DNA from: Halomonas meridiana
Lineage (GTDB): Bacteria; Pseudomonadota; Gammaproteobacteria; Pseudomonadales; Halomonadaceae
Reading direction: 5' to 3'
Assembly: GCF_009846525.1 (NCBI RefSeq)
Contig: NZ_CP024621.1
Coordinates: 2,232,001-2,296,000 of the forward strand
DNA length: 64,000 bases
The notes beneath the pieces are model-generated. The model was given only the letters and a program-made list of their open reading frames with translations, was not told the DNA's origin and made no database searches. The translations under genes were made by a program, and so were the position numbers. How positions within the stretch are numbered: position 1 is the stretch's first letter; every line of letters begins with the position of its first letter. Positions 18,889 to 27,432 of this stretch are shown piece by piece.

Positions 18889-19559
18889 AGGTGCTGATCA
18901 TCGATAACTACGACTCCTTCACCTATAACCTCTACCAGTTTATTGGTGAGATTCTGACCACGGAGAAGAATCGCGGCGAGCTGCCCCATTTCGAAATTGT
19001 GGTGAAGCGCAACAATCAGATTGATTTTAAAGCGATTGAAGCCATGGCGCCGGATCGCATTATTATCTCGCCTGGCCCCGGCTCGCCGGATGACCCACGC
19101 TACTTTGGCGTATGCGCCGAAGTGATCGAGAAGCTGGGCAAAACCACGCCGCTGCTGGGCGTTTGCCTAGGTATGCAGGGCATCGTGCACGTGTTCGGCG
19201 GCAAGGTGGTCAAAGCGCCGCTGCCGATGCACGGCAAAATCAGCCCCATAAACCACGACAACCGCTCTGTGTTTAACGGCGTACCCGACCAGCTTGAGGT
19301 GATGCGCTACCACTCGCTAATTGCCGATGCGGCGACGCTGCCAGAGTGCCTGGAAGTGACCGCCACGGTAGGTGCACTCACCGCCGACAGCTTTGCTGAA
19401 CGTGGCCGCTGGCAGGCAGCGGGTGAGTTTGAGCTGATGGGCGTGAAGCACCGTGACTACCCGATTCACGGCATTCAGTTTCACCCGGAGTCGTTTGCCA
19501 CCGAGGGCGGCAAAGAGCTAATTGCCAACTTCCTATTTGCCCCTAACGCAGCGGCATAA
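18885..19559 (+). CDS. trpG: Anthranilate synthase component II, glutamine amidotransferase (TrpG)
   Basis: 224 residues. Class I glutamine amidotransferase with the DNYDSFTYNLYQFIG N-terminus, oxyanion motif SPGPGSPDDP, nucleophile Cys in GVCLGMQG, and catalytic His/Glu in FHPES. A roughly 25-residue insertion near residue 170 (around SFAERGRWQAAGEF) lengthens it relative to the compact TrpG proteins. It supplies ammonia to TrpE and overlaps it by 4 bases. Its last 17 bases overlap the convergent DUF1294 gene. Confidence 0.92.
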   Translation: MKVLIIDNYDSFTYNLYQFIGEILTTEKNRGELPHFEIVVKRNNQIDFKAIEAMAPDRIIISPGPGSPDDPRYFGVCAEVIEKLGKTTPLLGVCLGMQGIVHVFGGKVVKAPLPMHGKISPINHDNRSVFNGVPDQLEVMRYHSLIADAATLPECLEVTATVGALTADSFAERGRWQAAGEFELMGVKHRDYPIHGIQFHPESFATEGGKELIANFLFAPNAAA

Positions 19560-19839
19560 CCGCGACAAAGCCGCCTAGCGCCGCGATATTGAGGAGCACC
19601 GTGACCCAATAGACGCGCCGAAAGCTGGTTTTTTGGGTCTTGTGGCGCAGCTGCTGCTGCGCGCACCAAGCCCCCGGCCAACCGCCTACCAGCGCCAGCC
19701 AGTGCAGCGTTTTTTCGCTCACGCGCTGGCGCTTTTTGATCGCGGCCCTTTTATCCCACGCATACGTGGCGTAGGTAATCACGCTGACCGCCACATACCA
19801 CGCCAGTAGGTAACTTATATAAGTAGGTATCTCTGTCAT
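19543..19839 (-). CDS. DUF1294 small inner-membrane protein
   Basis: 98 residues with two to three membrane segments (YISYLLAWYVAVSVITYATYAWDK and VYWVTVLLNIAALGGFVAV). The family signature is the basic loop VSEKTLHWLALVGGWPGA and RHKTQKTSFRR. Function is unknown in the literature I recall. It is convergent with trpG and overlaps its last 17 bases, and starts 6 bases after the rluF stop. Confidence 0.88.
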   Translation of the reverse strand: MTEIPTYISYLLAWYVAVSVITYATYAWDKRAAIKKRQRVSEKTLHWLALVGGWPGAWCAQQQLRHKTQKTSFRRVYWVTVLLNIAALGGFVAVMPLR

Positions 19840-19845
19840 GGAGAA

Positions 19846-20922
19846 CTACTTGCGCCGGGAAGACGGCTTACCGGAGGCGGCTTTCCCCCCGCTGGGGCGG
19901 CCGCCCTTTATCGCGCCCTTACTCGCGCCCGGTTTGCCGTTAGAGTGACTCCCGGGCCTCCCCTTTCCTTTAGTGGCCGGTCTTCCCGCTGACGCTGCTC
20001 CTTTGCCGCCTGGCTTACCAGCAGCGGCTCCTTTTGCCTTAGGATCCTTGCGGGCTTTGTTACCCGCACGGGCACCTGAAGAGGCCCTTTTTGCTGTCGG
20101 CTTTTTATCCTGCGCGCTACTTCTACCGCCGCTGTAGTTGGGTCGGGCGATGTTTTTCTTCTCAGATGCTTTCTTCTCAGATGCTTTCTTCTCTGGCGCT
20201 ACATCTGAGGTTTCGGTGAGGGCAACAATAGTCTCGATCTCTTTGGGAGTCAGGTCACGCCAATCCCCCAGCGCCAGCCCTTTCAGCGACACGTTCATGA
20301 TGCGCGTACGCACTAGCTGGGTGACTTCATAGCCAAAGTATTCGCACATACGGCGAATTTGACGGTTGAGCCCCTGCACCAGAGTAATGGTGAACACAAA
20401 CGTGGACTCTTTAGCGACATGACACTTTTTGGTCATCTGGCCAAGGATTGGCACGCCACCCTGCATACCGGCAATAAACTCGTCGGTAATCGGTTTATCG
20501 ACCGTCACCACGTACTCTTTTTCGTGGTTATTGTTGGCACGTAGGATCTTGTTGACCAGGTCGCCATTGTTGGTGAGAAAGATCAGCCCTTGGGAATCTT
20601 TATCTAGCCGCCCAATGGGGAAGATGCGCGTTCCGTGCTTCACAAACTCAACGATGTTGTCTTTTTCCGCCGACTCCGTGGTGCTCACAATGCCTACCGG
20701 CTTATTCAGCGCGATGAGAACAAGATCCTCCTCTTCCTGCGGCTCGATCTCCTGGCCGTTGACCTTTACTCGATCCCCCGCGACCACCTGATCGCCGGTG
20801 GTTGCCCGGCGGCCGTTGATCCACACATTGCCCTGCTCGACGAAGCGGTCCGCCTCCCGGCGGGAGCAGAGGCCGCTTTCGCTTATGTATTTATTGATAC
20901 GGGTAGATTTTCGTAACGACAT
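19846..20922 (-). CDS. rluF: 23S rRNA pseudouridine(2604) synthase RluF, with long low-complexity tail
   Basis: 358 residues. S4 domain at residues 1-65 ([20 protein letters not shown]), RluA/RsuA-type catalytic domain with [20 protein letters not shown] (catalytic Asp in RLDKDS) and [13 protein letters not shown]. Closely follows E. coli RluF through about residue 240. The last 110 or so residues are Lys/Gly/Ala/Ser-rich with a [12 protein letters not shown] run, longer than in E. coli. The tail is expected to be disordered and RNA-binding. Encoding DNA carries a short tandem repeat near 20155-20200. Confidence 0.92.
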   Translation of the reverse strand: MSLRKSTRINKYISESGLCSRREADRFVEQGNVWINGRRATTGDQVVAGDRVKVNGQEIEPQEEEDLVLIALNKPVGIVSTTESAEKDNIVEFVKHGTRIFPIGRLDKDSQGLIFLTNNGDLVNKILRANNNHEKEYVVTVDKPITDEFIAGMQGGVPILGQMTKKCHVAKESTFVFTITLVQGLNRQIRRMCEYFGYEVTQLVRTRIMNVSLKGLALGDWRDLTPKEIETIVALTETSDVAPEKKASEKKASEKKNIARPNYSGGRSSAQDKKPTAKRASSGARAGNKARKDPKAKGAAAGKPGGKGAASAGRPATKGKGRPGSHSNGKPGASKGAIKGGRPSGGKAASGKPSSRRK

Positions 20923-20948
20923 AAAACGCCATGTAGCCTAAATAAACG

Positions 20949-21494
20949 TTAAAAAGAGGAGCCGGGCTGCTTGAGGAATTCGACCTCTTCCGGAGTCGAG
21001 GGTCTTCCCAACACCGCATTGCGGTGCGGGTAGCGCCCGAAGCGGTCAATAATCGCCTTGTGGCGTTTCTCGAATTCAAGATTGCTCTCCAGACCCGGCT
21101 GATCGAAGAGCCGCATCGCAACGGTATGAATAGCCGCCGACTCGCTGTGCATATAGGGCATATAGAGAAAGCTGCGCTCCACCGCCGACAGCGACTGGTC
21201 GGCTCCGCTGGCCACCGCTTCCTGGGCCAGCGCTAACGCCAGCGTGTCGTTGGCAAACGCACGGGCATCGTCGCGGTAGATATTACGAGAGAACTGATCC
21301 AGCACGATCACTTCCGCCAGCCGCCCGCGAGCCGAACGACGCCACTCGAAACACTCGCACGCTGCGGCACTCATCAGCACATCACTGAATCGCTCGGCAA
21401 TCTGCCGATCCATCTCAGCGTCTTTTTTGAACCACTGTGCGGGCGTCAGCTCCTGAAACCAGAAGGCCAACACGGCCTGGGCATCTGTCGTCAT
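20949..21494 (-). CDS. DUF924 family protein
   Basis: 181 residues from the ATG at 21494 (GGGAGG about 8 bases upstream); an in-frame start at 21560 would cover the ppc terminator and is rejected. The family motifs AVLAFWF, WFKKDAEMDRQI, EVIVLDQFSRNIYRD, FLYMPYMHSE and RYPHRNAVLGRPSTPEE are clear. It is an all-helical, TPR-like cytosolic protein of unknown function. It follows the ppc terminator and precedes rluF. Confidence 0.9.
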   Translation of the reverse strand: MTTDAQAVLAFWFQELTPAQWFKKDAEMDRQIAERFSDVLMSAAACECFEWRRSARGRLAEVIVLDQFSRNIYRDDARAFANDTLALALAQEAVASGADQSLSAVERSFLYMPYMHSESAAIHTVAMRLFDQPGLESNLEFEKRHKAIIDRFGRYPHRNAVLGRPSTPEEVEFLKQPGSSF

Positions 21495-21514
21495 GTTCCT
21501 GCCTCCCACGCCAC

Positions 21515-21550
21515 ATAAAGAAAAGCGCCGCCACCCATCGGTAGCGGCGC
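21515..21550 (-). terminator. Rho-independent terminator of ppc
   Basis: On the minus strand, GCGCCGC (21550-21544) pairs with GCGGCGC (21531-21525) and is followed by TTTTCTTTAT. It lies 19 bases past the ppc stop, inside the gap before the DUF924 start at 21494. Confidence 0.85.
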
Positions 21551-21568
21551 AGATAGGCAACTACTAGC

Positions 21569-24217
21569 TTAGCCCGTGTTACGCAGGCCAGCCGCAATCC
21601 CTGCCATGGTGACCATTAATGCGCGGGAGAGATCTGGGCTAATCGCCCCATCAGCATCCCGATTACGCTGCAAAAGCTCGGCTTGCAGACCGTGCAGCGG
21701 GTCGATGTAGGGGTTGCGCACGTCAATCGCCTGACGAATCAATGGCGTGTTCTCCAGCAGTTTCTCCTGCTGAAGAATATCTAACACCACGTCTTCCAGC
21801 CGCTCGAAGCGTTCACGGAGCTTCTTACCCAGCGCTTTCAGCGACGGCTCGTCCACCAAGCGATGCTCGTAGTAGGCGGCAATCGCCACGTCTGCTTTGG
21901 CCAGCAGCATCTCTAACATATCCAGGTAGGTGCCAAAGAACGGCCACTGGGTGCGCATTTCTTGAAGCACTTCACGACCGCCGGACTGCTCCAGGCGGCG
22001 GGAGAAGGCTTCGCCACTGCCAAGCCAAGCGGGCAGCATCAGGCGGATCTGTGTCCAGGCAAAAATCCAGGGGATCGCCCGCAGGGTTTCCACGCCACCA
22101 TCCTGACGGCGCTTGGTGGGCCGCGAGCCTAGCGGCAATCGACCCAGCGCCCCTTCCGGCGTCACAGCACGGAAGTAAGGCACGAAGTCAGGGTCTTCCC
22201 GCACCACGCCCACATAAGCGCAGTGGGCCACCTTAGCCAACTGGTCCATCTCCTCACGCCAGTGGGGTTCCGGCGCGGGCGGTGGCAGCAGCGTGGCCTC
22301 CAACACCGCACAGGCGTAGATCTCCATGGAGCGCAGCGCGATATCCGGCTGGCCGAACTTGAAGCGGATCATCTCGCCTTGTTCAGTCACTCGCAGGCTG
22401 CCGTTCACGGAGCCCGGCGGCTGAGAAAGAATCGCCGCGTGGGCCGGGCCGCCCCCACGGCCCACGGTGCCGCCGCGGCCGTGGAACAGCGTTAGGTCAA
22501 CGCCGTGCTTTTCGCACACGTTCACCAGCGCCTCCTGGGCGCGGTACTGAGCCCAAGCAGCGGCGAGCTGACCGGCATCTTTGGCGGAGTCGGAGTAGCC
22601 GATCATCACCTCTTGGCGGTCTTTCGCCAGGGCGCGGTAGCCCGGCAGCGCCAGCAGCTGATCGATCACATCCCCCGCGTGATCCAGGTCGTTGAGGGTT
22701 TCGAACAGCGGCGCGATGGGTAACGTTACCTGCCCACCCACTTCTTTCATCAGCAGCGCCACGGTGAGCACATCAGAAGGCTCGGCGGCCATGGAGATAA
22801 TGTAAGTACCCAGCGCTTCGGCATGCTCCTGGGCGATCACCTTGAAGGTGTCGATGACTTCCCTGGACTCCGCCGAACACTCCCAGCGGCGGGGAATCAG
22901 CGGGCGACGGGACTCAAGCTCCGCGAGCAAAAATTCCTGACGCTGGGTTTCGCTCCACTCCTGGTAATGGCCAAGCCCCAGCGAGCTAGTGAGCTCTTCC
23001 ATTACTTGGGCGTGGCGGCTGGCTTCCTGGCGAAGGTCGAGTTTGGTCAGCGTGACGCCGAACACGGCCACGCGGCGCAGGGTATCCAGCAGCGCACCGT
23101 TGGCAATGGTATCCAGCCCCACGTCGCACAGCGATCGGTAGCAGGCCAGCAGCGGCGCGTAGATTTGGTCGCGGGTTTCAATAATCGGCCCGCCGTCGTA
23201 GTTGCGGCCATCCAACTGCGCTTTCGCCCAGTCCCGGGTGGCTTCCATTTTGGTCAGCAGCCGCTTAAGCAGCTCCCGGTAGGGTTCCGCCACATCGCCC
23301 ACTTCGGCTTTTAAGGCGCTGTTGGCTTTCCACATGGAGAGCTCGGTTTTGAGCTGTTCTAAATCGCGCAGATAGAGATCCGCTGCCATCCAGCGGCCTA
23401 GCAGCAGCACTTCCTGGGTCACTTTGGCGGTGACATTCGGGTTGCCGTCGCGGTCGCCACCCATCCAGGAGGCGTAACGAATCGGTGCGGCGTCCAGCGG
23501 CAGTCGCTCGCCTGCGGTGTCCAGCAGCAGGTTATCCAAGTCGCGGTGGAAATCCGGCACCGCCTGCCACAGCGAATTCTCGATCACCGCAAAGCCCCAC
23601 TTGGCTTCGTCTACTGGCGTGGGGCGTTCGTGGCGAATTTCATCGGTGTGCCACGCTTGGCTGATCAACTCTTCCAAGCGGCCTTGGGCACGTGCACCGC
23701 GCTCGGGGTAATCTTCCGAGCTCTCAATCGCGGTTAAGCACTCATCAATGGCGTCGTATTTCTGGATCAGCGTGCGGCGAATAACTTCGGTGGGATGCGC
23801 GGTCAGCACCAGCTCCACGCGCATATTGGCAAGGGTTTCCACCAGTTTGCGCGGTGAATTACCCGCCTGCTGGGCACGTCCTAGTAGCTCTCCAAGTGCA
23901 GGCTGGGAGCCAGGCTTGTAGTCCTCTACCCGACGAAACCGCGCCCGGTAGTGCTGCTCGGCGATGTTGGCCAAGTTTAAGAACTGGTTAAAAGCTCGGG
24001 TAACGGGCAACAGATCGCGTTCCGGCAGCTGACGCAGGTACTCGATGAGCTGGCGCTGCTGAAGGGTATCCCCCTGACGACCGCGCTTGGCGTGGGCACG
24101 AATGGTTTCAATCTTATCGACAAACGACTGGCCTAAATCATCGGCGATGGTTCGCCCTAGACTGTCGCCCAGAATACGCACGTTATCGCGCAGTGATTCG
24201 TGTAGATCATGACTCAT
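21569..24217 (-). CDS. ppc: Phosphoenolpyruvate carboxylase
   Basis: 882 residues, full length. Motifs: ELVLTAHPTEVIRRTL with the catalytic His, GGDRDGNPNVT, MIGYSDSAKDAG and FHGRGGTVGRGGGPAH. The C-terminus ends in RNTG, the conserved tail. It makes oxaloacetate from PEP and bicarbonate to refill the TCA cycle. It begins 41 bases past mazG in the same direction; a terminator closes the unit at 21515-21550. Confidence 0.98.
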   Translation of the reverse strand: MSHDLHESLRDNVRILGDSLGRTIADDLGQSFVDKIETIRAHAKRGRQGDTLQQRQLIEYLRQLPERDLLPVTRAFNQFLNLANIAEQHYRARFRRVEDYKPGSQPALGELLGRAQQAGNSPRKLVETLANMRVELVLTAHPTEVIRRTLIQKYDAIDECLTAIESSEDYPERGARAQGRLEELISQAWHTDEIRHERPTPVDEAKWGFAVIENSLWQAVPDFHRDLDNLLLDTAGERLPLDAAPIRYASWMGGDRDGNPNVTAKVTQEVLLLGRWMAADLYLRDLEQLKTELSMWKANSALKAEVGDVAEPYRELLKRLLTKMEATRDWAKAQLDGRNYDGGPIIETRDQIYAPLLACYRSLCDVGLDTIANGALLDTLRRVAVFGVTLTKLDLRQEASRHAQVMEELTSSLGLGHYQEWSETQRQEFLLAELESRRPLIPRRWECSAESREVIDTFKVIAQEHAEALGTYIISMAAEPSDVLTVALLMKEVGGQVTLPIAPLFETLNDLDHAGDVIDQLLALPGYRALAKDRQEVMIGYSDSAKDAGQLAAAWAQYRAQEALVNVCEKHGVDLTLFHGRGGTVGRGGGPAHAAILSQPPGSVNGSLRVTEQGEMIRFKFGQPDIALRSMEIYACAVLEATLLPPPAPEPHWREEMDQLAKVAHCAYVGVVREDPDFVPYFRAVTPEGALGRLPLGSRPTKRRQDGGVETLRAIPWIFAWTQIRLMLPAWLGSGEAFSRRLEQSGGREVLQEMRTQWPFFGTYLDMLEMLLAKADVAIAAYYEHRLVDEPSLKALGKKLRERFERLEDVVLDILQQEKLLENTPLIRQAIDVRNPYIDPLHGLQAELLQRNRDADGAISPDLSRALMVTMAGIAAGLRNTG

Positions 24218-24258
24218 TGGCGTGGCCTCCTTGCGGGGTCGCGTTGATGGTTTTGAAA

Positions 24259-25086
24259 TTAGCGTTGTTCTTGGGCTTTCGCGTCTTGCCAGTGGCTTTC
24301 CATCTCATCCAGCGAGGCCTCGTTTAAGGGGCGCTCGGCATCGGCAAGCGCGCATTCAACATAGCGAAAGCGGCGCTCGAATTTTGCATTGGTGCTACGC
24401 AGGCACTGTTCGGGGTCGGCGCCTAGCGTGCGGGCTAAATTGGTGACAGCAAACAGCAGGTCGCCTACCTCTTCCTGGGCGTGCTGACGATCCCCCGCTG
24501 CCAGCGCCTCTTCGACCTCCTCCAGCTCCTCGCGAATTTTGGCCAATACGCCTTCGGCATCAGGCCAATCAAAGCCAACCCGGGCGGCGCGTTTGGAGAG
24601 CTTGGCGGCGCGGCTAAGGGCGGGCAGCGTGCGGGGCACATCGTCCAACACCGACGGGGCTTGGGTGGCTCGTTCGGCGCGCTCGTCGGCTTTAAGGGCT
24701 TCCCAGCGGCTGTTCACCTGCTGGGTTTTGACCTCGTCGGCACTCACGCCGGGCGGGCGGCGGGAAGCCAGCGTGCCGTCTGGGAACACATGGGGATGAC
24801 GGCGCAGCATTTTGGCGGTCAGCGTATCGACGATATCGTGAAAGTCGAAGCGCTGCTCTTCTGCGCCAAACTGGGCGTAATACACCACTTGAAACAACAG
24901 GTCGCCCAGCTCGCCGGGCAGCTCATCAAAAGCGCGACGCTCGATAGCGTCAGCCACTTCATACACCTCTTCCAGGGTATGGGGCACGATGCTGTCCCAA
25001 TCCTGTTTAATATCCCACGGGCAGCCCTGCTCCCGGTCGCGCAATACGGTCATCAGAGTGAGCAAATCGTCCAGGGTATGGCGCAT
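24259..25086 (-). CDS. mazG: Nucleoside triphosphate pyrophosphohydrolase MazG
   Basis: 275 residues with two MazG domains. The first is around GCPWDIKQDWDSIVPHTLEE and ELGDLLFQVVYYAQFG, the second around VGFDWPDAEGVLAKIREELEE and EEVGDLLFAVTNLART; these carry the EExxE/ExxD metal sites. It hydrolyses non-canonical and normal NTPs and moderates the (p)ppGpp response. It shares one base with the relA stop codon (TGATG) in the conserved relA-mazG pair. Confidence 0.96.
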   Translation of the reverse strand: MRHTLDDLLTLMTVLRDREQGCPWDIKQDWDSIVPHTLEEVYEVADAIERRAFDELPGELGDLLFQVVYYAQFGAEEQRFDFHDIVDTLTAKMLRRHPHVFPDGTLASRRPPGVSADEVKTQQVNSRWEALKADERAERATQAPSVLDDVPRTLPALSRAAKLSKRAARVGFDWPDAEGVLAKIREELEEVEEALAAGDRQHAQEEVGDLLFAVTNLARTLGADPEQCLRSTNAKFERRFRYVECALADAERPLNEASLDEMESHWQDAKAQEQR

Positions 25087-27362
25087 CAGGCCCCTCCTTT
25101 ACGGGCACTTTTTTCAGGGTCGGCATTACGCAGGCGGCGCACTTCGGTCACGTTAGGCAGCTGCTGGATACGCGAGAACAGCCTGCCGAGGGACTCCAGG
25201 CCGTCGACTTCCAGCGTAATCCGCAGCCGGGCAATGCCTTCATCGGTATCGGTGAGGGTGTTGACCGCCAATACATTGACCTTCTCGTTGCCTAGTAGGC
25301 CCGTCACATCACGAAGTAGCCCAGAGCGGTCCCAGGCTTGAATCTCGATGGTCACCGGGTAGCGGGTGTGTGCCCGCTCGCCCCACTCGACTTCGATAAT
25401 GCGCTGGGGCTCTTCCATGCGCAATTGGAGAATATTGGTGCAATCCTGGCGATGCACGGTCACACCGCGACCCTGGGTAATAAAGCCCACAATCGGCTCA
25501 CCGGGCACCGGGCGGCAGCAGTTCGCCATGCTGGTTTTCAGGTTGCCCACCCCAAGCACAGTAATGTCGCTTTGGGTGGCCTTACTGGGCTGGCGGCGGG
25601 GCTTGGCCAGCAGGCGGTCCAGCTGCTCTTGGTCGTCGGTTTCACCAAACAGCTGCTGGGCCTGGTGCAGCACTTGGCCGATGCGCAGGTCGCCCGCCCC
25701 CAGCGCCGCGTACATATCGTCGGCGTTTTGGTAGTTGACGGCTTTGGCGAGCTTGGGCAGGTCCAGCCCTTCTACGTCCAAGCGGCGCATTTCGCGCTCG
25801 AACAGCGCGCGCCCTTCGTCCAGGTTCTGGTCGCGGGCCTGGTGCTTAAACCACGCTTGAATTTTGGCCCGCGCCCGGGAGGTGCGCACGTAGCCCAAAC
25901 TGGGGTTGAGCCAGTCGCGACTGGGGCCGCCTTTGGTGGCGGTGAGAATCTCGATTTGCTGGCCGGTTTTTAGCTTGTAGGTCAGTGGAACAATGCGCCC
26001 ATTAATCTTGGCCCCTCGGCAAAGATGACCTATTTCGGTATGCACGCGGTAGGCAAAATCGATAGGCGTGGCGATGCGTGGCAGGTCAATCACGTGACCA
26101 TCGGGCGTGAAGACATAGATGCGATCGGGGGCAACATCGCTGGAGAGGCCTTCGCGTAGATCGCCAAAGCCGCCCACTTCGTCCTGCCACTCCAACACTT
26201 GGCGCAGCCAGGCGATTTTCTCTTCGTAGCTGCGGCTTTTGGCGTTGGTATCGTGGCCTTTGTAGCGCCAGTGGGCGCAGACGCCCAGCTCCGCTTCATC
26301 GTGCATGCCAAAGGTGCGAATCTGAATTTCCAGCACCTTGTTTTCAGGCCCCATGACGGCAGTATGCAGCGACTGATAGCCGTTTTTCTTAGGGTTGGCG
26401 ATGTAGTCGTCAAACTCGTTGGGCACATGGTGCCAACGGGAGTGAACGATGCCTAACACGGTGTAGCAGTCGGTGACTTCCGGCACCAGAATGCGCACGG
26501 CGCGCACGTCGTGCACCTGGGAAAAATCAATCCGCTTGCGCTTCATTTTGCGCCAGATGGAGTAAATGTGCTTAGCCCGACCACTCACGTCATAGCGGTG
26601 AATATGCTGAGCTTCCATCAAGCCTTTAAGGGTTTCCACCACGTCGTGGATATAGCGGTCGCGATCAAGGCGCTTTTCCGCTAACAGCTTGGCGATGGCT
26701 TTGTAATCTTCTTCATGCAGGTAACGGAAAGAGAGGTCTTCCAGCTCCCATTTGATCTGGCCAATGCCGAGGCGGTGCGCCAGCGGCGCGTAGATATCGG
26801 CCACTTCTCGCGCAACCTGTAGGCATTTCTCACGGGGGGCGTCTTTGACTTGGCGCAGTGCACAGGTGCGCTCGGCAATTTTGATCAGAGCGACGCGCAC
26901 GTCGCCGACCATATTCACCAGCATTTTGCGCAGGTTCTCCTGCTGGTTGTGCTGGCTCATGCCATGGTTAGGTGCCAATGGGTAGCTGATGGCGGCCATT
27001 TGCAGCACGCCGTCGATAAGCTTAGCGACTTCATCACCAAAGCGTTTGCCCACGGCCTCCAGGCTTAGCAGCCCTTCGCGCACAGCGCGGTAGAGCACGG
27101 CGGCTTCCAGCGTTGCCTGGTCGAGCTTGAGGTCGGCGAGAATATCCGCCATCTCAAGACCCATGCGGAAGCTAGAACCCGGCGACAGCCACACGCGATG
27201 GGTACGAGGGGCTTCTCGCTCTAGCTGCTCGGCAAGCTCGCAGGCTTGCATCAAGCGCTCGGGTTCACGTAGGCGCACATCGTCTTGAAGGCGCGTTAAC
27301 CATTGTTGTATGTCCACCTTTCCGCTTTCTGTTAGCGGCTGGTCTTCACGCACTTTCACCAT
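25086..27362 (-). CDS. relA: GTP pyrophosphokinase RelA
   Basis: 758 residues. N-terminal pseudo-hydrolase domain lacks the HD pair (FRMGLEMADILADLKLDQAT). Synthetase domain has HDVRAVRILVPEVTDCYTVLG and NEFDDYIANPKKNGYQSLHT, where the acidic EFDD motif marks the monofunctional RelA type. TGS domain (IYVFTPDGHVIDLPRIATP) and C-terminal ACT domain (RSGLLRDVTGLLGNEKVNVLA) follow. Ribosome-associated stringent-response factor. It sits downstream of cysM-rlmD, with a hairpin in the intervening gap. Confidence 0.97.
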   Translation of the reverse strand: MVKVREDQPLTESGKVDIQQWLTRLQDDVRLREPERLMQACELAEQLEREAPRTHRVWLSPGSSFRMGLEMADILADLKLDQATLEAAVLYRAVREGLLSLEAVGKRFGDEVAKLIDGVLQMAAISYPLAPNHGMSQHNQQENLRKMLVNMVGDVRVALIKIAERTCALRQVKDAPREKCLQVAREVADIYAPLAHRLGIGQIKWELEDLSFRYLHEEDYKAIAKLLAEKRLDRDRYIHDVVETLKGLMEAQHIHRYDVSGRAKHIYSIWRKMKRKRIDFSQVHDVRAVRILVPEVTDCYTVLGIVHSRWHHVPNEFDDYIANPKKNGYQSLHTAVMGPENKVLEIQIRTFGMHDEAELGVCAHWRYKGHDTNAKSRSYEEKIAWLRQVLEWQDEVGGFGDLREGLSSDVAPDRIYVFTPDGHVIDLPRIATPIDFAYRVHTEIGHLCRGAKINGRIVPLTYKLKTGQQIEILTATKGGPSRDWLNPSLGYVRTSRARAKIQAWFKHQARDQNLDEGRALFEREMRRLDVEGLDLPKLAKAVNYQNADDMYAALGAGDLRIGQVLHQAQQLFGETDDQEQLDRLLAKPRRQPSKATQSDITVLGVGNLKTSMANCCRPVPGEPIVGFITQGRGVTVHRQDCTNILQLRMEEPQRIIEVEWGERAHTRYPVTIEIQAWDRSGLLRDVTGLLGNEKVNVLAVNTLTDTDEGIARLRITLEVDGLESLGRLFSRIQQLPNVTEVRRLRNADPEKSARKGGA

Positions 27363-27383
27363 GACTATGACTCATCCTTTCAG

Positions 27384-27410
27384 GGTGGCAGCCTCCACAC
27401 CGCTGCCACC
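27384..27410 (-). repeat. Hairpin between rlmD and relA
   Basis: Perfect 9-base arms GGTGGCAGC (27384-27392) and GCTGCCACC (27402-27410) with a 9-base loop. On the minus strand it falls after the rlmD stop and just upstream of the relA ribosome-binding site (AAAGGA). No U-run. It could be a transcription or translation control of relA (inference) or a weak stop. Confidence 0.55.
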
Positions 27411-27432
27411 AAAGCTTGCTGCAAAGGGCAAA

